Source: Cricetomys ansorgei
Taxonomy: Eukaryota; Chordata; Mammalia; Rodentia; Nesomyidae
NCBI GenBank assembly: GCA_026225945.1
Contig: JAMJFZ010000852.1
Span: 62,001-126,000, forward strand
Direction: 5' to 3'
DNA: 64,000 bases
Every line of letters starts with the position of its first letter. Within the stretch, counting starts at the first letter, position 1. Under the pieces are notes generated by a model. The model saw only the letters and a program-made list of their open reading frames with translations, did not search any database and was not told the origin of the DNA. This document shows positions 42,201 to 55,433 of the stretch, one piece after another. The translations under genes were made by a program, and so were the position numbers.

Positions 42201-44997
42201 CAAAATTCCCATTGTCAGGGTTCCAGGCTTTCACATAGCAGAACCTGGAACCACCAAGTCCCACTGTAGTCACCTATGTGTACCCTCACAGAAGGAACTA
42301 AGTTTCCTTGCTTATCTATGCAGGGGATTTACCAGTATATTCTGCCTGGCATGTACTACTGTGACTACTGTGGAGTGAACACAGCACAAGTAAATTGAAG
42401 CCAGAAAGGGGTAAGTAAGAATCGCTGGGTCCGAAGTGAGGAGGTAAGGGGAGTGAGGAGGTGCGTTGATGCAGATTCCACTAGTTTGCTATCACCTACA
42501 TAAGCCTGGTTAGTACGATGTTGGCAGCTCAGTAACGCACATTTCCTATTGAATGAGTTCATTTCCATGAACTCAAGGAAAATGCACTATTTCTGTTTTC
42601 TTTCTGGGGCAGTCTCTCTCCAGGGTACCCACATGTTAGCCTGGCCAATCTCGTTAGCTTGAGAGAGGCAGAGGCACTCACATCTAGTACAACCATCAAA
42701 ACTGCATAGTTCAAAGCAACTTGACCTGTTCTTCACATCTCGGGATTTATCTCTAACCTACATTTATGTTGGATCAAACAATTTCAAATTGATTCAAAAT
42801 GCATTTTAATATACTTTCCCAATAGTTGCAAATATTCCTATTTGATAAAAATGAAAATCCCAACAAGAAAGAGGTTTTAAAATGGTGGTAACTATAAATA
42901 TCTGAAAATATATCAATGGAATTTATATAATTGGATATATAACAATTAGCTTGTCTGTCTTGCACTTTGAATGGATCTTTTAAACAGCCATTATTTTATA
43001 ATATTGTATACTTGAGCATTTGGAACACATGGATGTTGTCTGTTATATCTATCTTCCAAATGATGGTGCTTTTCTTTACAAAATAATGTTAAGATTTTTT
43101 TAAGCATCACTACAGATCTGACAGGTTAATCAGTAATGTCTTTTGAAGAATCAGGAAACTACCAAGCTTACTTGGGGGGGCGGAAGGTTCAAGTTTTTTT
43201 TTTAAAAATTCACATTTTTCCCTGGAAGTTCAGTTTTTATCATTGAAAACAAATTTCTGCCCGTTGTTTTCCCTGAGGTGGCAGGCTTAGTTTGTTCTTT
43301 TTTAAAGAAAATGTCAGATAAATGCTCAAGTTGAAACCATCATAGTACTTCCTCTGTCTTTCAAGTGAAAACGGGATTCTAGAAAAAGGAAGGCTCTGGA
43401 TCATGTCACAGTCATGTACATTTGTGCTGTTGTTTCAGTCAACCATCACACTATGGTGTGATAGTGCTTTACACAACTCCTATTCTTATGACATAGATTT
43501 AGAAAGGTAATGTACCCAGAGATTGAAGTTTAATTGAATTAATACATAATTATCCACTTTATCAAGGGCATTTGTAACTGCAACTAATTTTTTGTTGTTT
43601 TAACTGCCCATATTTGGCACTGAAAAGGTAAAACCTGGTACAGAGTAGTGTCACTTGTGTGACCTGTACTGAGGTTCCAGCAGTTTTACCCACTGAGGCT
43701 TTCATACTGTGCATGCAGATGTCATCTCCCAGAAAGGGCCGGTGGTGATGGTCTCAGTCTAACAGACCCCTTAATAGCTCTTGGGATCACTATGGGACTG
43801 TAGGTCACCCTTCTTTCACATCACTGCTCTACTGTAATTTTTTCACTACTGCCTTTAAAGCTTGCCCCCAGACCCTGAGATGCATGGAATCTGATCTGTT
43901 GCTAAATATGCAAACCTTCCAACCTGAAAGCTGTAAGAAGGAAATTTTTCCCATTGCTCTATTCTTGTCACTTGGTGTTTTTTGACACATGACAGACCTT
44001 CACTAAATACCTGCAGAACAAATGAAAGGTTTGGGAAGAGAGCTGACTATGGGGCACTATGCAAGGTGCACTAAGAGGTAGCCATGGCTCTGCAGCCCAT
44101 TTGTCCACTGTCCTGGTCCTCGTATATGGAGAAATTGATTACATCTCTTTTGAAACAGTGGTACTTTCAGAGATAAGCAAAGGCTGCATTTACAGAGCTT
44201 CCTCTGCAGGGAGTATTGGCAGAAGTCCTCAAAGTGCCCACTAAATGGGAGCTCAGTTGGAAACATGGAAATCCCACTCTTTTGCTTGCAAAGGCCATTT
44301 CAGTTTTTCATTTTAAGATGCTTGCTTTGCTGGCCTAATAAGGTCTATTGACAGAGGAAATGGCTGCAGAAGGCCCCTTATGGAGAGAAAGCTGTTACTG
44401 AAGGGCTGGGTGTAGCGAACAGGAATGAGGTATACCATGTAGCTCTTCCAAGGCATTCTATAGAAAGCCTTTGCACATGAGAATCAACTAAAAACAAATT
44501 CTGCTTTTGATAGTAAGCCCACAGAGGTCATAGAAGGAGTGGGAATTGTGCACAAGGGCGACAGTAACCCACAGGGAGTTTTCCTCTTGTTCTTAGTGGA
44601 ACACACCATGCGAATAGGTGCAGTGATCAAAGGAAAGACTGTTGTGTGACATCCACTGTGGCAGAGCAGAGTGTGTGGCTGGTAGTGCAATTGAATAAGT
44701 GAATTAATGAATAAATGAGTGACTGCCAAGAGATACATAACTAACTCAAAGAACACAATTTCCTGTCTCAGGCCACACCCTGTTTATGTACATCCTCCGT
44801 ATTTCCTCGACTTTTGGGTTTTTCAGACTATACCATCCTCCTATGTGAACCTTGTTCTCACCCTACTGACTTTGGTTTCCCCATGCTACATAAAACTCCT
44901 CATCCTCACCTTGCCCAGGCCTTGACTCTACTTACCATAGAAGGTGTAAGCTTCGATATAGCCTTCCATCTTACAGTGTGAAAGAAAGATTAATGAT
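39231..44997. other. Intergenic, 5.8 kb, little recognised
   Basis: No SINE, L1 end or gene identified. A short CA run occurs at about 40450-40468 and a 7-bp inverted repeat at 43445-43462. A possible very old repeat lies at about 40750-40880. Confidence 0.55.
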
Positions 44998-45170
44998 GGC
45001 AGCTGCCAAGATGGCTTAGTGGGTAAAGATGTTCACCATCAAGCCTGAAAACCTAATTTCAGTCCCCAGAACCCACATAGTAGAAGTCAAGGACAAATCC
45101 GTGAAATTTGTACTTGGACCTACTCATGCTCATGTACACATGTATACAGACATATAGTGACGCAACAGAG
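44998..45170 (+). repeat. B3-type SINE
   Basis: GGCAGCTGCCAAGATGGCTT, GTGGGTAAAGATG and CCCCAGAACCCACATAGTAG form the tRNA-derived head and middle; the tail is the ATCA repeat that follows. Confidence 0.82.
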
Positions 45171-45194
45171 GATTGATCAATCAATCAATCAATG
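45171..45194. repeat. Short (ATCA)n, SINE tail
   Basis: About four to five ATCA units directly behind the B3. Confidence 0.9.
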
Positions 45195-47308
45195 CATGTT
45201 TTATTGAAAAGAAAACAGCATTGCTAGGAAGAGGCTGTTCAGACAATCTGATCTGTCCTTAGGACATTTGGAGCCTCAAGGAAAGGTTTTGTTGTCTCCC
45301 ATTTAAATGCCATGTTTGATAAGAACGGACATGATAAAACCCACAGGCCTGCTTGAGATGCACCGATTTCTCAGTCAGCCTGTCAGAGCAAGAGGGGGCA
45401 CTGAGATGTGTGCTTGTTGCATCATGAGTGTATATGCAGGTCCACGAGGGGTTTGGGCCCCACATCTTGCTTCTCAGAAGCATGTCTGCTTATTCATCAT
45501 TGTCCATTGTGGGTGAGTGAGATGGACAAAAAGGGTCACTGTTTTCACTCACAGGGCCAAGTCTCTTCAGCAACAACTCATACCAAAACAATCTACATCC
45601 TACTTCTGCATGACTTTGTGCCATTAACTTCCAATTAGAAAGTGGTTGGGTAACAACAAGGTGTGCATACCTGTCCTGCACCCTTGTTGCCATGCTGGCT
45701 GTTTTTGTAGCATAGGCATCATAGCTGGGTAGGACTGTTGGCTGTCTCCTTCCTTAGAAAGCTTTTATGATGCCTTTATCATCAATAATTAAAGAAAAAG
45801 AGGTCATTAATTTCCAATGAGGGTACATGAGAAGGTTTGGAGGGAAGAAAGGGAAGGAGAAAACAGAAAAAGATGTAATTATATTATAATCTCAAAACAT
45901 TTTAAAATTATTTTTCAGAGGGGAATGCAATACTCTTTTGGAGTGCTCAAGCTCTCCAAATACATCTTCTTGCACGCCATTTACCAACAAACTCATTAAG
46001 GCTCAAATAGGTTGATTCAGTAGGACTCTAGCAGGTAAAGATATCAAGATGCCTGGAGACCATGGGTTAAAAAAGAAGGACCAGAAAATGGAATGGTTTT
46101 GTCTTCGTAACATTTTATGTTTCTATCAATGCTCTGCAAAACTGATTCTTCACTTCTCAGTCCTGAAAGCTGAGTCAAACTTCTCCACAAAGTCCCCAAA
46201 GGGGGCTATTATAAAAATAGAGGATCTAAGATTATGACTGTTAACTCATGGACGGGGAAAGGGGAATAAGGGACCTGGGGGGAGAGAGAGAGAGAGAGAG
46301 ATTAAGGTTGATTTCTGTTCCCTGATTATATCAAGTCAAACTTTGATTGACATGATTTCCTACCCTTCATATTTCTATGATATATGTCATATAGATCACT
46401 GATAATGGCTGGTACCAATTTAATGGTTGTTTCCGTGAGATACAGACTTTTTAGATGCAATGGTATTTATATAAAATGCATATATGCTGAGAAGTTTACA
46501 GATTTACAAAATGCAAGCTTATAAGAGTAAAAAGACAATGGAGAGCATTAAGAATCCTAAGTTGATTTGGAATCTTCATAAACTCTGAAGTTTCTATCAG
46601 AAAGTAGCCATTAAGGTCCCACATCTATCAATGCTAAAATTTCCAACATCAGCTATCATACCTTACAAGACAATGAAAAGTAAATTTCAATTTTAGCTAT
46701 TTTAATACAGAAACGCATCTCAATAGGAAATGCCTTGGCTTTACTCCAACACTCCAAGTTTTCAACAAATTTCATCTTTTCCTTGTGGTTACATAGCTAT
46801 CATGGTCCAAGAAACACTGAACAGCTATGTGATGGAGTCATATCTGCAGGACAAACATAGAGACCCAATCATCACCTGGATTGTCAGCTTCTAAATATAT
46901 CACTAGGTGGCCTAGAGGACGGCAATATCATCAGCTACTCATATTTTTTTACATCCTTCCATACAGTCACAAAGCCAGTGTAGTTCAATGATGTATACTT
47001 TGTATAGATCAAAGACCACTCATCCACTAATTTATTAATTCATTAACTATTTCCTAAAGCTGACTCTGTGATACCCTGGGGATACAGAAGGAGAAAGTAT
47101 CTTGTTTCACATTCAACACATACAGTAGAAAGACCTATACATGAAGAGGATCATCACCAGGTTTGAAGAGTACAATAGAAGTGAGTAGTTACAGAATGAG
47201 GTGGCATGGCAAAAATTGAAAGCAGCAAATTACAGAAATATAGAACACTGCTTCAGCATTAAACATAATGATGCAAACACATTTTCCAAGAGAAAACTTG
47301 GAGATGTC
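45195..47308. other. Intergenic, no feature recognised except a short GA run
   Basis: (GA)n of about 10 units at 46281-46301; no other element seen. Confidence 0.55.
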
Positions 47309-47640
47309 TGCTGTGGAAGTTTATTTTTAGTTGTATTTAAAATAATTGTTTTTGTGCATTGTTGAAAAAGGGATGCATAGGTCTTGGCATTTTGTATTGT
47401 CTGCAGGTGTTGGGTTTCTGTGGGGGTTGTTTAATTGCTTATGATCTGCACATGGTATCAGTAGAACCCCTATGGAGTTCTGAATCAATAAAACACCTGA
47501 GCAGATGCTCCAGGCTCTGCTATTGAGTACGGTGCTCGGCATGACGGTGGTTCTCTCTGCTGAGGTCTGGCAGGGCTTGCACCAGTGAATATGCCTCCTT
47601 GTCTTCTTGAGTGAGCCACCAAAATAGGTGTACAACTACA
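47309..47640 (+). mobile_element. Solo LTR of the same class II element family
   Basis: 332 bp from TGCTGTGGAAGTTTATTT to CAACTACA, alignable over its whole length with the complement of the other LTRs. It carries CAATAAAACACC in the sense strand, and GGCAGGGCTTGCACC and CCTCCTTGTCTTC near the 3' end. Flanks GATGTC (47303-47308) and GATTTC (47641-47646) agree at five of six positions, a plausible aged 6-bp target duplication. No internal sequence or second LTR lies nearby. Confidence 0.75.
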
Positions 47641-50510
47641 GATTTCTAATCAAGAAAGCATTTATTGCTTGTGATATGAGTCATGGTCTGCTGTATTTCC
47701 CTTTCACCTTCCCTGTCGATTGGGGTTTAAGCATGAAATGATCCCCAAAAGGATATATGTATTCAAGTCTTGGCCTGCAACTGGTCTACCTATTATGAGG
47801 ATGCTAGATGATGAGGGCACTTAATTCATCAATGGACTATTTGCAGATGTGGACTGGTTAGCAGGAGTAGGTCACTAGAAGTATATCATACTTTGCCCTG
47901 GATCCTTCCTGCTTGTTCTTTACTGCTTGGCTGCCATGAAATTAAAAGCTTTCCATTACCATGATATACTGTCTCCACAGAGGCTCAGAAATACACAACC
48001 AAGTGACTTTGGACTGAAGTTCCTGAAATAGCCAATGAAAATAGTTCCAGAGTAGAGATCTTCCACTGTGAAAAGTGGTTGAAACAAACTGCTATTGACT
48101 GCATCTGGGATACAGCTTATATAAAACACATCTAGGCTCATGAGGAAAAAGCATGTACAGTACCTATAGACCATTGTTCCAACCTACTAATGCCCATATG
48201 CTTGAATTTGTGATGTTTTCATATAGGGAAATCTATACTGCACTTGAGGTCCCAAGGATGTTGTATAAAAGATAATGCAAAATAACTAGGCTGAAACTTT
48301 CAAGTAAGTGAATTTATGATCCTTAAAATGATAAAGGAATGCATAATTCAGGAAATGAACAAATAATTAAGCCAGATATGTATATATATATATGTATATA
48401 CATATATATATTTCATATATCATATATGTATGGTGAAAATAACTCAATATTGAAAATTTATAAGCTAGAAATAGGCAAATAAAAAAATTACTAAATTGGG
48501 GGATAATACTGAAGAATTCTTCTAAAAATAAGTACACAGAGACAGAGATTAAAGTAAATAAAAAAGATTAAAAAAAGAATAGCTTCAACACCTAAAGAAT
48601 TTAGATACACTAAGGAAATATTAGAAAAGTAATTGGTGGGCAATTCAAGAACTAAAAATAGACATGGAATAGATTAAACTAGTTACATGGGTAATAATGT
48701 TTAAATTGTGGGTGGAAAAGTAATACAACTGATAGGAAACAGAATAATGCAAAGCATAAGAGAATTAACTTTACAACTTTGGAATAGACAACAGGTCTTA
48801 GAGAAAATAATCTTACAAAGAAGCACTAAAACTTGCACTACAATAAAATTCTCTTTATTTGTAAAGAATTAAGAAAATGGTAAAGCAGAAAACAAACAGC
48901 CCATATATTTGTAGCAAATATAAAGATACAGAACTAATATGACAATTTGAAATTTTCCTGCCATTCAATAATAAAAAGACATTTTTACAAGAATAGAGGA
49001 AGAACTTAGGGTTTTCAATAGGCATGTTTAATAGTCCCCTTTAATGACACTATGAATAAAACAAGTAGTAATACAAACAGAAAACAACTAGATAATCCAT
49101 TTTTTAGTCTTCGAAAACACATGATTGTAAAACAAGAGAAGACAAAATTGTAAGATATACTTCTAAATACATACTATGCCAGTTTCTAAAAAACGTCATT
49201 ACTAGTGATATTTCTTGTCTTCTTTTTAAATAATTTTATATTATAATCACACAAGCTTTTATAATAACAAATATCTCTTCAAAAAAATAATAAATATAAA
49301 TTAAGGAAAACTCCTTTCTCCTTCCTAAATCCTGAAGATTTGACAATGTGCTAGGGATATGGGAGCAGAACCTTAGACAGAGAGATACTTTAAATGGAAA
49401 GCTCCCCTTTCTCCTTCCCAACATTAACTTATAATCATACCAGATTGGATGTTTCTTGCTCTGGCTAATGTTAGTGCTTCTATAAACAATATTTCCTGCT
49501 GTGTGTCTCCTAGGACCATGATAAAATGGCTTTCCCCCATTCTTCTATAAAGTTCAATTTGACCCTGTGATTTGATATAGCATTGTTACTTTTTGATGCA
49601 ATTTGCTACATAATCTACCATTTGGTAATGTAAACATGAGAGATACACATGGTAGCTAAACTTTTATCAACTTTGGTCTCTAAATATCTACGATTAGCAG
49701 AGCCCCTCTGCTGGCCCATGTTGGAAATGTAACATGAGTTAAAAATAAACCTTTAGCTCGTACTGAGATTTGGGGGTTGTTTGTTACTGCGGCACACAGT
49801 AGCCTACCATCATTGAAATGCTTCCCTTTGGGGTTCCTAAAAGAATCATATCAAAGACGAGCTGTGTTCCTCTCACAATCCTGTCACAGAATGGTTTCCA
49901 AGGGATTAGTCTTGCTCTGCTTTGACCAGTCAATAGGGAGAACTCACTGCGCAGCAACAACCACAGAAAGATAACAAGATCAAAAAGGTCAATGATATAT
50001 TAAGCCTGAGCTTTAGCCATTCTTAGGCAGTTGTCGTAAGAAACCCATCTTGAAATTAACAAAGGAGAAAAATCATCAACCCTTCCTCACAGTTTATAGC
50101 TCAGTGTTTATCCTTCTACCATGACCTAAATGTCACTTGAGGCCAACATGATCCTGAACAACTTCGCTAGGTGTTAGGTTTTAGATATCGGTCAGCCATG
50201 CCTCCAAGTATCGAAGTTTAAATCCCATTATGAGGAATCAAGATGGTAAAAACCTAATCTAACTATAGTGCTAAGGGAAGAGGCCTTTAGGAGGCAGAGT
50301 TATTTGTTTACGGTGGATGATACAAATGCATGTACTCCTGTCTTTCGCCATATAATGTCTCACAAAGTACTGAGACTGATGAGAAGAATATCCTCAGATA
50401 TCAGCATCTGAAATTCTTTTCTTCATAGCATAACCTAGCATTAGATAGTTTATTAGGGTGGTGGACAGGGACTAAGTCACTTGGAAACTACTGTGGATAA
50501 AATCCAATTT
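47641..50510. other. Intergenic, AT-rich, unassigned
   Basis: 47720-47960 has the texture of an old LTR or DNA-transposon relic (GGTTTAAGCATGAAATGATCC, GGAGTAGGTCACTAG). 48376-48429 is a TA/TG-rich simple repeat. 48280-49200 is A-rich and could be decayed L1. None can be assigned firmly. Confidence 0.45.
48376..48429. repeat. TA-rich simple repeat
   Basis: (TA)n with TG interruptions and several short palindromes such as CATATATATATTT. Confidence 0.9.
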
Positions 50511-50905
50511 TATTAACTTTTCTCATTGCTGTGGCCAAAATTCTTGACAAAAAGCAACTTAAGGAGAGAAGGGTTTTTGTTGTTGTGTTTAGTTGTTTGT
50601 TTTAGCTCAAATTTGAGTCCATAAACTCCACTATGACAGGGAAGGATGCCAGCAGGGGTGTGAGACAGGTGCTTCCGTGGCATCCACACAATCAGGATGC
50701 ACTGAAAGGAAAAGATGATTGCTGGTGCTCAGCTCACTTCCTTCTTTTTATTCACCCCAGAATGCCAGCCCATGGGATGGTACCACCAACTTCAGAGTGG
50801 ATATCCCTTTGTTAAACCTTTCTGGAGACCGACCCACATACAAAGATGTGTGTCCATAGTGATTCTAAATCCTACAAATTTAATAGTGAAGATTATCACA
50901 TCATC
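50511..50905. repeat. Rodent dispersed repeat, unit 1 of a head-to-tail pair
   Basis: It starts CATTGCTGTGGCCAAAATTC then GACAAAAAGCAACTTAAGG and ends near AGTGAAGATTATCACATCA. This order matches a common rodent LTR-like repeat whose name I cannot fix. Confidence 0.45.
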
Positions 50906-51330
50906 TGTCTTTGTTTCATTCCTGTTGCTGTGATAAAATACTCAGACAAAAAGCAGCTTGCACGGGGCAGGGGTGTTGTTTTACCTTACAATTCCAACAT
51001 TGCAGGAGAGTCTCAGTGGCCAGAACCTGAAGCACCTAGCTATACCATATCCACAAAGTCAAGGACAGAAACAAATAAATGTGTGTGTGCTCACTTGATT
51101 GGTTATGCTCAGATCATTTTCTCCACTTTAATGCAGCTCAGGACCCCTGCCTACAGAAGGGGCTGCCAGAGGTGAGCTGGGTCTTTCTCTCTCAATTAAC
51201 ATAATTAAGGCAATGCCTTCCCCAGGACAGCCCACAGGCCAGCACAGTGTAGAGTATGCTTCACTGAAACTGTTCTCAGGTAATTCCAGGTTGTGTCAAG
51301 TTGACAATTAAAGATAACCATCACACCACC
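50906..51330. repeat. Rodent dispersed repeat, unit 2 of a head-to-tail pair
   Basis: It starts TTGCTGTGATAAAATACTC then GACAAAAAGCAGCTTGCACG and ends GGTTGTGTCAAGTTGACAAT then AAAGATAACCATCACA. Same start and end signatures as unit 1 but strongly diverged. Confidence 0.5.
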
Positions 51331-53228
51331 AATGCGATTTCTACATAAACAAATGTCAGACATGTCATATGGCAGTCATAAACTACATTACCAGGGCATT
51401 CAAATTCAAGGATGAGGAAATATAAATCAAGTGGCATCTCTTCATGGAGGTGTGGGGACAGTGTCCGCAGAATGTGACATGAATCTACCTAATGCTGACA
51501 AGAAAGACTTCATAAAATGGCAGAAAGAGCATTTGCTTAGGGACCAGGAGACTAAGTTTATTGTCTGGAGTTATGGGGGGTTCTTATGCTCACAGATAAG
51601 CAGTAGAAAACTAGAATGTTAAACATACAGGGTTCCTTCAAAGGAAGTGATGCATAGCCTGTTATTCACCTAGAAGTCTGGGAGTGGTGGACATAGTTAA
51701 CAGCCTGGTGACCAGAGACCACACTGGACCTTTCCACAGACCCTTATTGTAAGCTTGTTTTTCTTAATCTACAGAACCAATCTTTATGGATGGTGTCACA
51801 TGTACTTTACAAGGAGTTTCAATGTAGTCACATCCTATCTTCATTTAGCTCACTTGGTTTTAGCTTACTTGGTGTGTACAGGATTGAGTAATTTCTCACC
51901 AGGAATGTATTTACCAAGTTGTGCTGTGCTTAAATATGCCTAAAATAAATTACATGGGGTCAGACTCCCAGAGTTTGAACCAACACTGGCTACTTAATCA
52001 TGTGGAACCAAACTGACTTCTTGCCTCTTGAAGATCACAACTTTGCTGACCATAGTATTCACAGAGATTCCCTACCACTGCACAAAGTCTACTATTAATT
52101 TATGGTACAACCTTGGCTAAGTTCATTGACTTATCTGCCTCCCCATCTCTAAGGTGAGAGGGTAGGCCTCCAGACATTAACCTTATGTCTCCTAGGACCT
52201 GCAAGGTCATACAAATACATGATGTGCTTCAGCTGAGCTTGCTAGAGTAGTGAGTAATAGAGAATTAGGTTATGGAAGGCAGAATAAAGACATATGGAAG
52301 TTGTATTTGACAAGAACATATCCAATCTGTGACTGACCCTTCAGTGACCTGGAAAGGTCTGTCTAGTTAACAAGTTATTGTTGCAAGGATTTTTTGTTTT
52401 TTTCTTCTGACAAATTTGAAAACTTAATAAACCCAGAATAGATATGTCTTCATATCTTCCAAATGATAGCTTTAGAATCACCTGATGACATAACCTTTAA
52501 CTTTTTGCACTTCATAGGAGAATTGCTTCAATATCCAGAGCTTCAGAAGCATCTGTTGCTATTATTTAGTCGTAAAATGTTTCTGGTACTCATATAAAAA
52601 AAATCTCAGGATCGCTCAATATTAAGGTCTCCTTTTCCTCTACACAAATAGCTAATTGCATTGAAATCCCAGAGGCAGTGCAAGGCAGAAGGAAAAGGGA
52701 ATATAAAAGAAAATTGCTTTAAATGGGCTAAATATATCCATGAAGGAAAAAAAAAGTAAATTTTTCTACAAGGCAAGTGCATCAATTAATCCTTTCAATG
52801 GAGATATCTTACTTATGCTCTCAGCATTAGTCTGGAATATGTATTACAGAACTCTATTTACTCCTCTAATTAATATAAATGAATGGTTACCATAGTAATT
52901 ATTGCATTATATGATTCACATAAAACTCTGGCTATACTTAGAGCCAGGGTCAACATTTTAAATCACTCTTGACTCATGATGAATCAAATGTCCCTTTCTG
53001 GATATTCTGATGTGTGAAGGTTGAGCTGTTATTAGCAATAATGGAATGTAGAATTAATGTAGCAAATTTTATCTTCTAAGTACTTTAACTGTATTAACCA
53101 GCTAAACTCCACAGCATGCCTTTTTAGAGTATTTCTCTCCAGTCTTTTGGATGGGAAGCCAAAATGGAGTATTGCAAAGAATATTCTGAGAGAAAAGTGG
53201 TGTTCATCTCTATGATTTAGAAATCCAG
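51331..53228. other. Intergenic, mostly unassigned
   Basis: No repeat recognised. The part from about 52600 to 53000 is repeat-free and TAAT-rich and holds an RFX-like X-box at 52886-52899. Confidence 0.5.
52886..52899. promoter_or_regulatory. RFX X-box-like motif
   Basis: GTTACCATAGTAAT differs at one base from the imperfect palindrome GTNRCC-N2-RGYAAC recognised by RFX factors. A single motif, so weak evidence. Confidence 0.25.
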
Positions 53229-53437
53229 GGACATCTTTTTTGGGGAGAGGCGAGAATGGGTACATGGGGGCACGGGGTAGATTTACGGGAGAGGGGAGAT
53301 GTGGGGTGCTGGGAGGAGTGGAAGGATGGGAGGAGGGGTGTCGAAATGCATTATATGCTAAAAGACAAATAAATAAATAAGTAAATAAGTAAATAAATAA
53401 ATAAATAAATAAATAGATTTTAAATAGAAAAGAAAAG
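53229..53437 (+). repeat. Rodent L1 3' end, G-rich type, with AAAT tail
   Basis: GGGGAGAGGCGAGAATGG, GTGCTGGGAGGAGTGG and TGCATTATATGCTAAAAG lead into (AAAT)n at 53367-53416. Closely related to 32344-32500. Confidence 0.65.
53367..53416. repeat. (AAAT)n microsatellite, L1 tail
   Basis: About 12 AAAT units with two AAGT variants. Confidence 0.95.
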
Positions 53438-53814
53438 AAATCCAGGGAACATACTGTATTCAGAAGATAATATATCCTTGTGTTCATCCACCACCTTAGA
53501 CTCTTACAATTTTTTTATCTCTTTGTCCACAATGATCTCTGAACCATGAAATATGATTACATAATATATGTTACATTTAGGGATGAGTATACTGCAGTCC
53601 CTTATTCTTGGAATTTTGGCCTTCTCTAAATAAAAACATCACAGTACTTGCTGAGCACCCAAAGAACTAAGAAACAGTTATACTAATGGGAACTGAAAGG
53701 AAGGGGTTTATTTATTGTTGTTTCAGAGACTGTAATAACAACTGAAATCCAGTAAGAATAGCATGAGATGGGGGCAGCTCATGAGGCAGCCTCATGGATT
53801 CTGGTTTTGGTTTT

Positions 53815-53875
53815 GTGATGTTTCTTTTCTTTACTTTTCTTTCTTTCTTCCTTTCTTTCTTCTTTCTTTTTCTGA
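53815..53875. repeat. (CTTT)n pyrimidine microsatellite
   Basis: CTTT/CTTC units, probably the A-rich tail of the SINE fragment that follows, seen in reverse. Confidence 0.9.
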
Positions 53876-53980
53876 GACAGCATCTTGTCATGTAAAACAG
53901 TGACATTAAACTTGCAGTTTCTTTTTGTCTCTGCCTTCTGAGTGTTGGGATTGGGGGTATGAGGCACTATTCCAGGCTGT
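53876..53980 (-). repeat. Degenerate B1 fragment
   Basis: TTTGTCTCTGCCTTCTGAG and TGTTGGGATTGGGGGTATGA resemble the complement of the B1 5' half; the middle of the element is lost. Confidence 0.55.
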
Positions 53981-55261
53981 TTTTGTTATTTTCATTTTTT
54001 AAATCAATAATGAGCAGTGTTTCTAGAAATAAAACATTCATCAGAAAAAAAAAGAAAAAGAAATCCAGGGTATGGAATTTTATTATTTATTATAACCATG
54101 ACTTAAGAATTATTTTTTACTACAAACCAGAACTCACAGATGTCTTTTCGATATATTCCTGAGGAAGAGTCTGTAGGCATGTGAGAATCTTGGAACATGA
54201 AAGTGAACTGCAATAGGGTAGGGACATAGGCAGTAACTATGGGCCAGTTGATCAGGTATACAGCTTGATGATCTGGAGCAGGCTAGAGAAAAGCCTGGGA
54301 TATAGCTGTCCTCTCTACTGTGCTCACCTATCTGAAGGTTTTCGGGGGTCAACCCCTGCTTACATAGCTGAAACCACACAGTGCTTCCATAGGTAGGAGC
54401 TGAACGGTCCCACAGAGCTGGGCTATTACACCTATTAGATGGAGGCAGATCTGATTCCTCTCTGTACTCCCATCTACAACTATCACCAATCTAGATAGAG
54501 CAGATGTGCTCTGTCAGTTCTAGTTTCATGGATATGTAGCCAAGGATACAAGTTCAGCCATCAGAAATGACCTGTACTTAGCCTAATGCTCTGTGGTCAC
54601 TGTCTCATGATTTTTAATAATTGTTCTTCAAATTTGCATTTTGTAAGTCAAATCAGGTAGGACAATAGGTGGGGCCAACTCTGAGCACTTCTGCAGCTAC
54701 CTAAAATAAGTTCTCAGCTACCTGTGCCTCTGACGTCAGTGTTCTAGTCACCATTTGGCCTCTTCCTACATACCATTTCTATGACCATAGTGGTCCTTTC
54801 TTCCTAGTAAGAGCCCCAGCATCCAAGTCAGGTATAATGAAAGATCAGGGAAGAAAACATGATGTCCATCAGCAGCTGGGCAGCAATCAGTCACTGACCC
54901 ACTCTGACTCAAGCATTAGGTGTGCCCTGGAGCGGATATCACCATCCACCCCAGAGATTTTCCATATGCCATAGGAGGAAGTGGCTGAGTTGTGGGAAAC
55001 AGATGACATAAGCTGGTACCGTATGCTGTGCACATCTGGGAGCTTGTGAAAGGAAATCTGGCCACCAGCAGGTATTATGGGCTCCTCTGGATGTCTTTGA
55101 AGGTCTGTACTCATTTTGAAAGTTTGTGATTGTAGCATTAATAGCACATAAAGGTCACCAAGATATAGATGAAAAAAAACGTTAATTTCTGTAATCTCAA
55201 GATCACTTTCTCCCCTCGCTTTCAAAGAGCCTATATTTTCCTTTTAATTAAAAAATATTAT
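53981..55261. other. Intergenic, no feature recognised
   Basis: No repeat or gene identified. Confidence 0.55.
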
Positions 55262-55433
55262 TATTATGTGTGTGTGCATGATGGAGGGAGCCACACGGTA
55301 TATGTGTGGAGGTCACAGAACTATTTTGTAGAATGCACTCCTTCCACCTTTGTGTGGGTTCTAGAAATGAAACTGAGGTTATTAGGCTTTGTGGACAAGT
55401 GCATTAACTCTTTGAGCCATCTCACCATCCCAT
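55262..55433 (-). repeat. B3-type SINE
   Basis: Minus strand reads GGGATGGTGAGATGGCTCAA, AGAGTTAATGCACTTGTC and TTTCATTTCTAGAACCCAC, then GTGTGGCTCCCTCCATC, the B3 order, with a CA-rich tail. Confidence 0.8.

Noticed and set aside
45171..45194. Short regular ATCA units as a possible CRISPR-like array
   Set aside because: Simple tetranucleotide tail of a SINE; no spacers.
53032..53487. Minus-strand frame of 151 codons
   Set aside because: It crosses the antisense of an L1 3' end and its AAAT tail (seen as repeated IYLF residues).
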